Origin: Marinilabiliales bacterium
GTDB taxonomy: Bacteria > Bacteroidota > Bacteroidia > Bacteroidales > SZUA-534
NCBI GenBank assembly: GCA_003512955.1
Contig: DOTG01000038.1
Coordinates: forward strand, 248,001-312,000
Direction: 5' to 3'
DNA length: 64,000 nucleotides
The position numbers and the translations under genes are program-made. Shown piece after piece: positions 33,394-41,445 of the stretch. Each line of letters starts with the position of its first letter. Position 1 is the first letter of the stretch. The notes under the pieces were generated by a model. The model did no database searches. It was not told the DNA's origin and worked only from the letters and a program-made list of their open reading frames with translations.

Positions 33394-35547
33394 ATGAATA
33401 TTTCAGAAATAAAGCAGGCTCATAAACTGCTCAAAGAGCAAAAATATGTATGGAAACCCATTGATAAAGGGTATAACAACCGAACCCTATATGTGAATTT
33501 GGACAATAACCGGATTGAGGAAAAACCGGTTACCCAATGGATGAAGGATAAATTTATTGGTGGCAAAGGGTTTGGGCTAAAGCTTTTATGGGACGGAACC
33601 CGTCCGGACACGCGATGGAACGATCCGGATAACGAAATCATCATCTCCCCGGGACCGGTAGCCGGGATTACCCAATACTCGGGAACCGGAAAATCATTGG
33701 TGGTAACCATTTCGCCTACCGATTTTGTAATGGACAGCAACGTGGGGGGATTCTTTGGGCCGTTCTTGAAATTTTGCGGCTTCGATGCGATTGAAATCCA
33801 GGGTAAAGCCACAAAAGATGTAATCATTGTTATTGATGAACCCTCAGAAACCATCCGCATTGAAGAAGCTCCGATGGAAGAACTGGATAGCCATTTGTTA
33901 GCGGCACAATTAACTGAAATGTACGCCGATGATGTGAACAGCAAAATAAATGTTTCCGTTGTTTCCGCCGGAAAAGCTGCCGACCATTCTTTAATTGGGA
34001 TGCTTAACTTTAGCTTTTACGATAAAAAAAGGAACGAAATTCGCCTAAAACAAGCCGGGCGCGGGGGTATTGGAACCGTTTTCCGCGATAAAAAAATTAA
34101 AGCCTTGGTTACAAAGGTTAAAAACATCGGCGGAAACCGTAACAATGTGGTAAACCTTGAAGCCATTATGGAACGGGGCAAACGGTTTAACAAAGAAATG
34201 CGCGATCTGGACGACAAACAGTGCCAGATGCGCCAGATTGGAACCGCACACCTGATGGAAATTATGAACGATTACGATTTGTTACCTACCCATAATTACA
34301 AATTCGGTTCACATAAAGACATCGCTAATATTGATTCTCACCAGTGGAAAAGCCGCTTTACGCAGGGAGTCCCCGATGGCTGCTGGCTAGGTTGCAACAT
34401 GAGCTGCGCAAAAGGGATCGATCACTACGAAATTCAAACCGGACCTTACAAAGGGCACAAGGTAATTGTTGACGGTCCGGAATATGAAAATGCAGCAGGA
34501 TTAGGTTCCAATTGTGGAATTTTCGATCCCGATTACATCATCGAAGCCAACTTTTATGCTGACACCTATGGTATTTGTACCATCACCTGGAGTACCTTAA
34601 TGGCCTTTGTAATGGAATGTTACGAAAATGGCATACTGAATAAAGAACGTACCGGTGGTTTGGAACTCAATTTTGGCAATAAAACTGCGGCCATGGAAGT
34701 GATGCACCAATTGGCCCGTGGTGAGGAATTTGGGAAAATGGTCGGTTTGGGTATTGCCAAACTGAAAAAAATATTTGCGGAAAAAGGCTGGGGCGACAAA
34801 GCATTCCTCGATGACATTGGAATGGTTAACAAAAACCTAGAATACTCCGAATATGTTTCAAAAGAATCGCTGGCCCAGCAAGGTGGTTTTGCTATGACCA
34901 ATAAAGGCCCCCAACACGATGAAGCCTGGTTGATATTTATGGATATGGTCAACAACCAAATCCCGACTTTTGAAGCCAAGGCCGAAGCTTTGCACTATTT
35001 CCCAATGTTCCGCACCTGGTTTGGATTGAACGGATTCTGCAAACTACCCTGGAACGACGTGGAACCTGAAAACAATGCCCAAACCTCAGAACCGGCCAAA
35101 GTTCCTGAACACGTGGACAATTACGTGACTATCTTTAATGCTGTAACAGGTAAAAACATCGACAAGGTAGAAATGATCCGCCAATCGGAAAGGGTTTATA
35201 ACTTCCAGCGTATTTTCAATATCCGCCGTGGCTATGGTACAAGGCTATATGATAAGCAACCTTACCGCGCCGCCGGGCCTGTTACCAACGAGGAGTACGA
35301 ATCGAGGCAGGAACGGTACGACAAACAATTGAAGGAAATTCTGGGAATAAACCCTGAAGGAAAAAGTACCGACGAAAAGAAGGCTATCCTGCGCAAACAC
35401 CGCGAAGCCCAGTACGAAAAATTGCTCGATGCCGTTTACAAACGCCGGGGCTGGAACTCAAACGGGATCCCTACCATTGAACATTTAAAACAACTGGAGA
35501 TGGATTTGCCTCAGTTGATTGAAACAGTTACACCTCATTTGAAATAG
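33394..35547 (+). CDS. Tungsten-type aldehyde ferredoxin oxidoreductase (AOR family)
   Basis: 717 residues from ATG 33394 (an in-frame TTG at 33361 is less likely). The family oxidises aldehydes to acids, or reduces acids, with ferredoxin, using a tungstopterin and one 4Fe-4S cluster. N-terminal domain: LYVNLDNNRIEEKPV, FIGGKGFGLKLLWD and ISPGPVAG. Predicted cluster cysteines are 330, 334 and 338 (CWLGCNMSC) and 549 (GFCKLPW). The first spacing is C-x3-C instead of the C-x2-C of Pyrococcus AOR. GPEYENAAGLGSNCGI and ADTYGICTITWSTLMA match cofactor-binding regions. It is longer than Pyrococcus AOR (605). The substrate is unknown. The nearby W/Mo uptake and pterin genes fit this enzyme as a client. 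Confidence 0.92.
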   Translation: MNISEIKQAHKLLKEQKYVWKPIDKGYNNRTLYVNLDNNRIEEKPVTQWMKDKFIGGKGFGLKLLWDGTRPDTRWNDPDNEIIISPGPVAGITQYSGTGKSLVVTISPTDFVMDSNVGGFFGPFLKFCGFDAIEIQGKATKDVIIVIDEPSETIRIEEAPMEELDSHLLAAQLTEMYADDVNSKINVSVVSAGKAADHSLIGMLNFSFYDKKRNEIRLKQAGRGGIGTVFRDKKIKALVTKVKNIGGNRNNVVNLEAIMERGKRFNKEMRDLDDKQCQMRQIGTAHLMEIMNDYDLLPTHNYKFGSHKDIANIDSHQWKSRFTQGVPDGCWLGCNMSCAKGIDHYEIQTGPYKGHKVIVDGPEYENAAGLGSNCGIFDPDYIIEANFYADTYGICTITWSTLMAFVMECYENGILNKERTGGLELNFGNKTAAMEVMHQLARGEEFGKMVGLGIAKLKKIFAEKGWGDKAFLDDIGMVNKNLEYSEYVSKESLAQQGGFAMTNKGPQHDEAWLIFMDMVNNQIPTFEAKAEALHYFPMFRTWFGLNGFCKLPWNDVEPENNAQTSEPAKVPEHVDNYVTIFNAVTGKNIDKVEMIRQSERVYNFQRIFNIRRGYGTRLYDKQPYRAAGPVTNEEYESRQERYDKQLKEILGINPEGKSTDEKKAILRKHREAQYEKLLDAVYKRRGWNSNGIPTIEHLKQLEMDLPQLIETVTPHLK

Positions 35548-35564
35548 ATTTTTTAGTCAATATT

Positions 35565-35597
35565 AAAAAGCCACCTTCATCGGGTGGCTTTTGTTTT
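35565..35597. terminator. Terminator between AOR and the PfkB-like gene
   Basis: AAAGCCACC (35567-35575), loop, GGTGGCTTT (35583-35591), with A-run before and T-rich sequence after. It can serve both convergent genes. Confidence 0.8.
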
Positions 35598-35609
35598 TGT
35601 TTTGTTTCG

Positions 35610-36500
35610 TTACCGGTAATACTTTAAAAACCCGTCCTCCAACAAATCAGCACTCAGGTTTTCAAAAACCAACTGAGGTGAGGTAATACAATAGGCTCCA
35701 CATAAAGTTCCATATTTCAAACAATTAGCAATGGGTTCATTCTTTAAGAAACCATATAAAAACCCCGAAAAGAAATTGTCCCCGGCACCATTGGCATCTA
35801 TTAATGAAAAATTACGCAACGCAGGTTCTTCAAACCATTGCCCATCTTTTGTCAAAGCGGTAGCCCCCTCTTTCCCATGTGTACAAACCACCAATTCCTT
35901 GCCCATGCCTATGAGCCCTTTCATTGCCGAACGAAAATCGTTCAAGTTATCGGAGCTTAAAAATATATAATCGGCAGCCTCAATAAATGGAACATGATAG
36001 GGATTGTTCTCGGAATAATCGTGCAAGTCAGTCCACACCGGCTTTTTATATTTTTTAACAATGGGTACCAATTGCTTGCAATACGATAGAATATTTAGCA
36101 CAACCACATCGGATTTTTGAATATGCTCCTCAATCCTGGCAAAATTAAAATCGAGGTTTTCCGAAGATTGCGTGACAAATATTGATATCCTTCCTCCTTG
36201 CGCATCCATCAAATTCACATGCCGCTCAGTACCTTGAGGATCAAAATCATAAACAAAATCAACGGATTCCCTTTCTAAATGGTCAATTATCCGGTGTCCA
36301 TAGCTATCATTCCCAAGCACGGAATAAAGCGAATTTGAAACCCCTAACTTTTTCAAGCAAAGTGCCTTACCCGCCCCAGTAGAACCAGTAGCTTCATTAA
36401 AACCTGCCTGATGGATGGTTTGTGGGATGGGTTCTGGAAATTCGGGCAACGATATTATATGATCAAAAGTAGTCCCTCCTATTATAAATATGTGTTTCAT
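35610..36500 (-). CDS. PfkB-family sugar or nucleoside kinase
   Basis: 296-residue ribokinase-fold enzyme. The catalytic signature DANGAGDNFFSGFLYGF (anion hole plus base Asp) is near residues 235-251. The N-terminus has FIIGGTTFDHIISLPEFPEP and a substrate-side GSTGAGKALCLKKLG. The substrate (ribose, fructose, adenosine or other) is not clear, and no sugar pathway genes are adjacent. Convergent with the AOR gene and preceded by the 333-base glnK regulatory region. Confidence 0.85.
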   Translation of the reverse strand: MKHIFIIGGTTFDHIISLPEFPEPIPQTIHQAGFNEATGSTGAGKALCLKKLGVSNSLYSVLGNDSYGHRIIDHLERESVDFVYDFDPQGTERHVNLMDAQGGRISIFVTQSSENLDFNFARIEEHIQKSDVVVLNILSYCKQLVPIVKKYKKPVWTDLHDYSENNPYHVPFIEAADYIFLSSDNLNDFRSAMKGLIGMGKELVVCTHGKEGATALTKDGQWFEEPALRNFSLIDANGAGDNFFSGFLYGFLKNEPIANCLKYGTLCGAYCITSPQLVFENLSADLLEDGFLKYYR

Positions 36501-36626
36501 GAATAAGTTTTTATTGGTTACTGTAAATAATTACATCACTAAGATAAAAACCTTTTTTCAATATGCTTTGTCTTGCAGACTCAAGATAACTAATTTTTCA
36601 AATTCTTAATTCATCATTTTTTACAT

Positions 36627-36750
36627 TACCCCCCTAATATTTTATATGTGTGTTGTATTTTGTATAGTTTTTCTGCACATGTACCCCATTTTTTTGAACA
36701 CGTTTGCATAATTTGATATATTTTTTTAGCAAATACCCCCTATTTTTTAA
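36627..36750 (+). promoter_or_regulatory. Three direct repeats of TACCCC-TA-T-run before the ammonium operon
   Basis: TACCCCCCTAATATTTT at 36627-36643, TACCCCATTTTTTTG at 36682-36696 and TACCCCCTATTTTTTAA at 36734-36750. Spacing is 55 and 52 bases, about five helical turns each. They stand on the same face of the helix, 23-146 bases before the -7 box, as expected for activator sites (inference). Confidence 0.55.
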
Positions 36751-36772
36751 TAATGTTTCAATTTATTATATA

Positions 36773-36780
36773 TACTTTTG
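36773..36780 (+). promoter_or_regulatory. Candidate -7 box of the ammonium operon
   Basis: TACTTTTG (perfect TAnnTTTG), 53 bases before the ATG at 36834. No good -33 TTTG at the usual distance, which would fit an activator-dependent promoter. Confidence 0.5.
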
Positions 36781-36833
36781 TTTCAACAACAAATTGCAAC
36801 TTAAACAACATTCACACTTAAAAATTGAAATTT

Positions 36834-37547
36834 ATGAGGACAACTAAAAATTTACTAGCAGCACTTCTTTTAACCACGTGCTTGATTCCTTCAACCTTGT
36901 TTGCACAAGATGAAACAACCCCCGAATCGCCGTTTTCGTTAGGCGCCGATTTATACAGCAATTATGTGTGGCGCGGTACAAAATTCGGAACAGGTCCTGC
37001 ATTTCAACCTACAATTAAATTTGCAACAGGCGGCTTAACTGTTGGGGCATGGGGTTCATTTGATGCTGCCGGCTATGCTGAAGCCGATTTATATGCATCG
37101 TATGCATTCAGTTTTGGCTTATCATTAGGTGTAACCGATTATTACTATCCCGGTCTCGATTATTCCAATTTTTCTGATACTGCAGGGTCACATGCTATTG
37201 AGATAAACGCTGGTTATACTATTAAAGGCTTATCATTAAGTGCCAATTATATAGTAAATGAGGCTGGTGGTGCTGCAAGTGTGGGTGGGGATATGTATTT
37301 TGAAGCAAAATATGCATTCACCAACTTTAGTGTGTTTGCCGGAGCGGGTAATGGATGGCATACAGCAGAAGGCTTCAAAGCTGATGGTGTTACAATGGAA
37401 GATGATGAGTTTGGATTGTGTAATCTTGGATTAAGCACTTCAAAAACCATTAAAGTTACCGACAGCTTTTCTTTACCTATTAATGGCTCTGTAATATGGA
37501 ATCCTCATGCTAAACAGTTCAACATGGTTTTAGGCTTATCATTCTAA
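36834..37547 (+). CDS. TorF-family putative porin (Gcw_chp type)
   Basis: 237 residues from ATG 36834 with a clear signal peptide (cleavage after STLFA). The mature protein opens with FSLGADLYSNYVWRGTKFG and continues with alternating strands (FATGGLTVGAWGSFDAAGYAEADLY), ending NMVLGLSF with terminal Phe, as in the TorF/Gcw_chp family of outer-membrane barrels. It is the first gene of an operon with glnK-like and amtB-like genes, so it may pass ammonium or another nitrogen source across the outer membrane (inference). Confidence 0.82.
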   Translation: MRTTKNLLAALLLTTCLIPSTLFAQDETTPESPFSLGADLYSNYVWRGTKFGTGPAFQPTIKFATGGLTVGAWGSFDAAGYAEADLYASYAFSFGLSLGVTDYYYPGLDYSNFSDTAGSHAIEINAGYTIKGLSLSANYIVNEAGGAASVGGDMYFEAKYAFTNFSVFAGAGNGWHTAEGFKADGVTMEDDEFGLCNLGLSTSKTIKVTDSFSLPINGSVIWNPHAKQFNMVLGLSF

Positions 37548-37572
37548 ATTAGAAAACACAAATACATTTAAT

Positions 37573-37926
37573 ATGAAAAAAGTAGAAGCAATAATCAGAA
37601 AAACCAAATTCGAAGAAGTGAAAGAAGCTTTGCACGAAGTTGGTATTGAGTTCATTACTTTTTGGGAAGTACGCGGCGTGGGCAAATCAACCGAAGAGCG
37701 GATTTACCGTGGTGTAAAATACGACACCAGCACCATTGAGCGGATGATGATCACCTTTTATTGCCGCGAAAAATATTTGGACCCAGCCATTCAAGCCTTA
37801 CTGCAATCAGCTAAAACCGGAAATGTAGGAGATGGCAAAATATTCATCTCGGATATTATCAATGGGTACCGCATCCGGACCGGTGAACAGGGCGATAAGT
37901 CGGTTTATCTGGATGGCGAGGAATAA
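37573..37926 (+). CDS. glnK: P-II nitrogen regulatory protein (GlnK type)
   Basis: 117 residues. Trimeric sensor of ATP/ADP and 2-oxoglutarate that blocks AmtB. Starts MKKVEAIIRKTKFEEVKEAL; the T-loop is GKSTEERIYRGVKYDTSTIE with tyrosines 45 and 50, close to the uridylylated Tyr51 of proteobacteria; B-loop TGNVGDGKIFI; C-loop YRIRTGEQG. It lies 28 bases before amtB, the usual pairing. Confidence 0.95.
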   Translation: MKKVEAIIRKTKFEEVKEALHEVGIEFITFWEVRGVGKSTEERIYRGVKYDTSTIERMMITFYCREKYLDPAIQALLQSAKTGNVGDGKIFISDIINGYRIRTGEQGDKSVYLDGEE

Positions 37927-37954
37927 AAAGTTGAATCACTAAAAAAATACGAAA

Positions 37955-39175
37955 ATGGAAGAAATTATATATTCAATAAACACACTTTGGGTTCTGATTG
38001 CGGCTGCTTTAGTGTTCTTTATGCAAGCCGGGTTCGCCTTAGTTGAGGCAGGTTTGACACGTTCAAAAAATACTGCCAACATCTTGATGAAAAACTTGAT
38101 GGATTATGTGATAGGAACAATTGCCTTTTGGGCTATTGGCTTTGGGATCATGTTTGGCACCAAAAACGGCTGGTGGGGAGGTATTGATCTTTTTACACAG
38201 CATACCTACCGCACCGATATGCCTGACCTGGCATTCCTGATTTTCCAAACCGTTTTTGCTGCTACTGCGGCCACCATTGTATCAGGTGCCATGGCGGAGC
38301 GTACAAAATTCAACGCGTATCTTATATACAGTGCTATCATTTCTTTAATCATTTACCCAATTTCAGGTCACTGGGCTTGGGGTGGCGGTTGGTTATCACA
38401 ATTGGAAGTTCCTTTCCACGATTTTGCCGGCTCAACAGTAGTACACATGGTAGGCGGTTTAGCTGCTATGGTTGGAGCTTTAATTCTAGGTCCGCGCATT
38501 GGTAAATATGGAAAAAATGGCAAAGTGAATGCCATCCCCGGACACAACTTACCAATGGCAACCCTAGGGGTATTTATACTCTGGATTGGCTGGTTTGGTT
38601 TTAACCCCGGCTCACAGTTAGCTGCAGCCGGAACTACCAATGCTAAAGCTATTTCATTAATTTTTGTAACTACCAATATTGCAGCTGCAGGTGGAGCTTT
38701 ATCGACCCTATTATTCATGTGGTTTAAATATAAAAAGCCCCCATTGAGTATGACATTGAACGGAGCCTTAGCTGGTTTGGTGGCAATAACGGCAGGTTGC
38801 GATGCCGTATCGCCCGGTGGCGCCTTAATCATTGGTGCACTTGCCGGTATTTTGGTAGTATTATCTGTTGAATTCTTCGACAAAGTGGTGAAAATTGATG
38901 ATCCTGTTGGTGCAATTTCAGTTCATGGCATCTGCGGAGCATTTGGTACTTTAATGGTCGGATTCTTTTCAACTTCGCAAGGAGTATTTTATGGACATGG
39001 GTTTGGTTTATTTAAATCCCAAGCAATTGGTGTTTTTTCAGTAGCCGTTTGGGCTATCGGAATGTCGTTAATTCTGTTTATCATTCTTAAATATACAAAC
39101 GGGTTACGTGTTTCGCACCGTATTGAAGAAGAAGGGTTAGATATTTACGAACATGGCGAAAGTGCTTATAACTAA
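37955..39175 (+). CDS. amtB: Ammonium transporter
   Basis: 406-residue Amt/Rh channel with 11 predicted helices. The twin pore histidines are His164 (FAGSTVVHMVGG) and His324 (AISVHGICGAFG). Other signatures: FMQAGFALVEAGLTRSKNT and GWFGFNPGSQLA. It has no cleaved signal peptide, unlike E. coli AmtB. Third gene of the porin-glnK-amtB operon, expected to be induced in nitrogen shortage. Confidence 0.96.
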   Translation: MEEIIYSINTLWVLIAAALVFFMQAGFALVEAGLTRSKNTANILMKNLMDYVIGTIAFWAIGFGIMFGTKNGWWGGIDLFTQHTYRTDMPDLAFLIFQTVFAATAATIVSGAMAERTKFNAYLIYSAIISLIIYPISGHWAWGGGWLSQLEVPFHDFAGSTVVHMVGGLAAMVGALILGPRIGKYGKNGKVNAIPGHNLPMATLGVFILWIGWFGFNPGSQLAAAGTTNAKAISLIFVTTNIAAAGGALSTLLFMWFKYKKPPLSMTLNGALAGLVAITAGCDAVSPGGALIIGALAGILVVLSVEFFDKVVKIDDPVGAISVHGICGAFGTLMVGFFSTSQGVFYGHGFGLFKSQAIGVFSVAVWAIGMSLILFIILKYTNGLRVSHRIEEEGLDIYEHGESAYN

Positions 39176-39197
39176 AAACTACTACCTACTATAAATA

Positions 39198-39236
39198 AGA
39201 CCGGGGATAATATTTGGCGTATTTATTCCCCGGTCT
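39198..39236 (+). terminator. Hairpin after amtB
   Basis: AGACCGGGGA (39198-39207) pairs with TCCCCGGTCT (39227-39236) across a 19-base loop. The stem is strong, but an A-run rather than a T-run follows. Confidence 0.55.
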
Positions 39237-39335
39237 CACAAAAAAGATTAATAATTCTGACCCTCTGTTTACCCTTTCTTGCTCAGCCTGCCTATAGAGG
39301 GTCCCTTTCCATAATGAATGAGTTTAGCGAAAAAA

Positions 39336-39360
39336 GATCCGGCACCCGTCGGATTTTTTT
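39336..39360 (+). terminator. Second hairpin with T-run after amtB
   Basis: ATCCG (39337-39341) and CGGAT (39350-39354) followed by seven T: a short terminator, 160 bases after amtB and before the convergent cupin gene. Confidence 0.5.
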
Positions 39361-39420
39361 ATTTGAAGCAACATCACAAATCTTTCTTCACGCATCAAAT
39401 TAATTGCATTTTTTTAAACA

Positions 39421-39696
39421 TTAAGGTTCCCCAACAAACTGATAATGTTTTTTTACATACTTGGTGATTTCCCATTCGCAGGCAAGCCCTTTGGGGCAGA
39501 CCACAAAATCACCTGGCTGAACATTGTATTCGGCCTCTTTGGTTTTAATCTTTACCTCCCCTTCAATTAAAAAGAATTGCTCTTTTTCGTCATAGCTCCA
39601 GTCGAACAGAGAAATTTCTTTTTCCCAAATGGGCCAGTTCTGCACTCCCATTTTACGGTATTCCGCTTCGGTAAGCTTTTTAACGATAATGTCCAT
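39421..39696 (-). CDS. Small cupin-domain protein
   Basis: 91 residues forming a single cupin barrel: WPIWEKEISLFDWSYDEKEQFFLIEGEVKI and VQPGDFVVCPKGLACEWEI. It resembles the (S)-ureidoglycine aminohydrolase/DUF861-type small cupins. Metal-ligand histidines of classical cupins are mostly absent (the usual HxH site is DEKEQ), so catalysis is uncertain. It stands alone, 92 bases after the ALDH7 gene on the same strand. Confidence 0.75.
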   Translation of the reverse strand: MDIIVKKLTEAEYRKMGVQNWPIWEKEISLFDWSYDEKEQFFLIEGEVKIKTKEAEYNVQPGDFVVCPKGLACEWEITKYVKKHYQFVGEP

Positions 39697-39787
39697 AGGT
39701 CAGTTTGTTTGAGTGGTTTATCCAATAAATTTATAAAATTTATTTTACATAAACCACTCAAGTAAACTATTTTCTAAACTTGTTAAC

Positions 39788-41329
39788 CTATAAATCAAAT
39801 TTTATTCCTTGTGCAAGCGGAAGCTCTTCACCATAATTAATGGTATTGGTTTGCCTGCGCATATAAGCTTTCCAGCTATCGGAACCCGATTCACGGCCGC
39901 CACCTGTATCTTTTTCGCCTCCAAAAGCTCCCCCGATTTCGGCTCCCGATGTACCTACATTCACATTGGCTATCCCACAATCGGAACCCACCTCCGACAG
40001 AAATTTTTCAGATTCCCTGATATTTTGAGTGAAAACCGAGGATGAGAGCCCCTGGGGAACATTGTTATTGAGAGCTATTGCTTCATCAAAATGTTTGTAT
40101 TTCAACAAATAAACTATCGGGGCAAAGGTTTCTTCCTGCACAATGGAATAATGGTTTTCAGCTTCTACAATTGCCGGGACTACATAATTTTTGCTGCTAT
40201 ATAACGGCTCCTCCAAAACTTGTCCCCCAAAAATCAGTGTGCCGCCTTCTTGCCTGGCTCTGTGTAACGCATCTTGAAATGCTTTAACAGCCGTTTGATC
40301 AACAAGCGGGCCCACCAAAGTATTTGGGTCTAAAGGATTTCCAATTCTACGGCTAACTTGTTCATAAGCTTTTAGCAACAATTCTTTAACTTTTGGGTAG
40401 ATGCTTTCGTGAACAATAACCCTCCGCGTAGATGTGCAACGTTGACCGGTTGTCCCCACGGATCCAAAAACAATGGCAGGAATAGCCATTTGCAATTCTG
40501 CCTTTTCTGAAACGATAACCGCATTGTTGCCACCCAATTCCATGATAGTACGCCCCAAACGGGCTCCAACTATGGCACTGGCGTGTTTCCCTACTTTTGT
40601 GGAGCCGGTAAGTGAAATCAAAGGAATCCGGTGATCGGCCAACATGTCATCGCCAAATTCTTTTGATGAACCGATAATCAAATTAAACACACCTTCGGGT
40701 ACCTGATTATCAACTAAAACCTTTTGAATCAGTTTCTGGACAGCAATCGCGCAAAGCGGGGCTTTCGAACTTGGTTTCCAAACCACCACATCGCCTGCAA
40801 TGCAAGCAAGCATGCTATTCCATGCCCAAACAGCGACCGGAAAATTAAACGAGGTAATAACCCCCACGATTCCAAGAGGATGGTATTGGTCATACATCCG
40901 GTGATTTGAACGCTCTGAGTGCATGGTAAAACCATTCAGCAACCGGGCTTGCCCAACGGCAAAATCGCAGATATCAATCATTTCCTGAACTTCACCCAAT
41001 CCTTCGTGATAGATTTTCCCCATTTCGAGAGAAACCAACCGACCCAGGTCTTCTTTGTGCTCCCGTAATATGAGGCCAATTTGCCTTACCACTTCGGCGC
41101 GGATGGGTGCCGGAACTTTCCTCCATTGTTGAAAGGCTTCCGTTGCCTTCCCCATCATCAATTGATAATCGGTTTTTGATGCAGAAACAATCGTTCCAAG
41201 TTTTTGATTGTTAATTGGTGAAAAAGAATCCAATACAGCCCCTTTTGTTTGAAACCAAACAGTCCCGGTTGACATCCCGGCATTGACCCCGGTAATTCCT
41301 AATTTTTGTAGTATTTCATTCATAGCCAT
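39788..41329 (-). CDS. Aldehyde dehydrogenase of the ALDH7 (antiquitin) family
   Basis: 513 residues. Family members oxidise alpha-aminoadipic semialdehyde/piperideine-6-carboxylate in lysine breakdown. Motifs: HPLGIVGVITSFNFPVAVWAWN, VVWKPSSKAPL, the active-site glutamate in IMELGGNNA, and the catalytic cysteine in TTGQRCTSTRR. The start may be ATG 41329 or 41323. It follows the P5C dehydrogenase gene by 116 bases on the same strand, so both may act in amino-acid catabolism; the lysine assignment rests on similarity by eye. Confidence 0.85.
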   Translation of the reverse strand: MAMNEILQKLGITGVNAGMSTGTVWFQTKGAVLDSFSPINNQKLGTIVSASKTDYQLMMGKATEAFQQWRKVPAPIRAEVVRQIGLILREHKEDLGRLVSLEMGKIYHEGLGEVQEMIDICDFAVGQARLLNGFTMHSERSNHRMYDQYHPLGIVGVITSFNFPVAVWAWNSMLACIAGDVVVWKPSSKAPLCAIAVQKLIQKVLVDNQVPEGVFNLIIGSSKEFGDDMLADHRIPLISLTGSTKVGKHASAIVGARLGRTIMELGGNNAVIVSEKAELQMAIPAIVFGSVGTTGQRCTSTRRVIVHESIYPKVKELLLKAYEQVSRRIGNPLDPNTLVGPLVDQTAVKAFQDALHRARQEGGTLIFGGQVLEEPLYSSKNYVVPAIVEAENHYSIVQEETFAPIVYLLKYKHFDEAIALNNNVPQGLSSSVFTQNIRESEKFLSEVGSDCGIANVNVGTSGAEIGGAFGGEKDTGGGRESGSDSWKAYMRRQTNTINYGEELPLAQGIKFDL

Positions 41330-41445
41330 AGCATAGTTTGTGTGTGTATTTATAAAAAAACCGCAAAAAATAAGTGGAGACAGCGATGAAAGCCCACTAT
41401 CCGTTAACGTTCTGTCGCGGTTCTGTTTTCTTGCCTGAAAAAAAT

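Larger units (their letters stand above)
36501..36833. other. Regulatory region upstream of the porin-glnK-amtB operon
   Basis: 333 bases, very AT-rich, holding three TACCCC direct repeats and a promoter-like box. No gene is supported. Confidence 0.6.
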
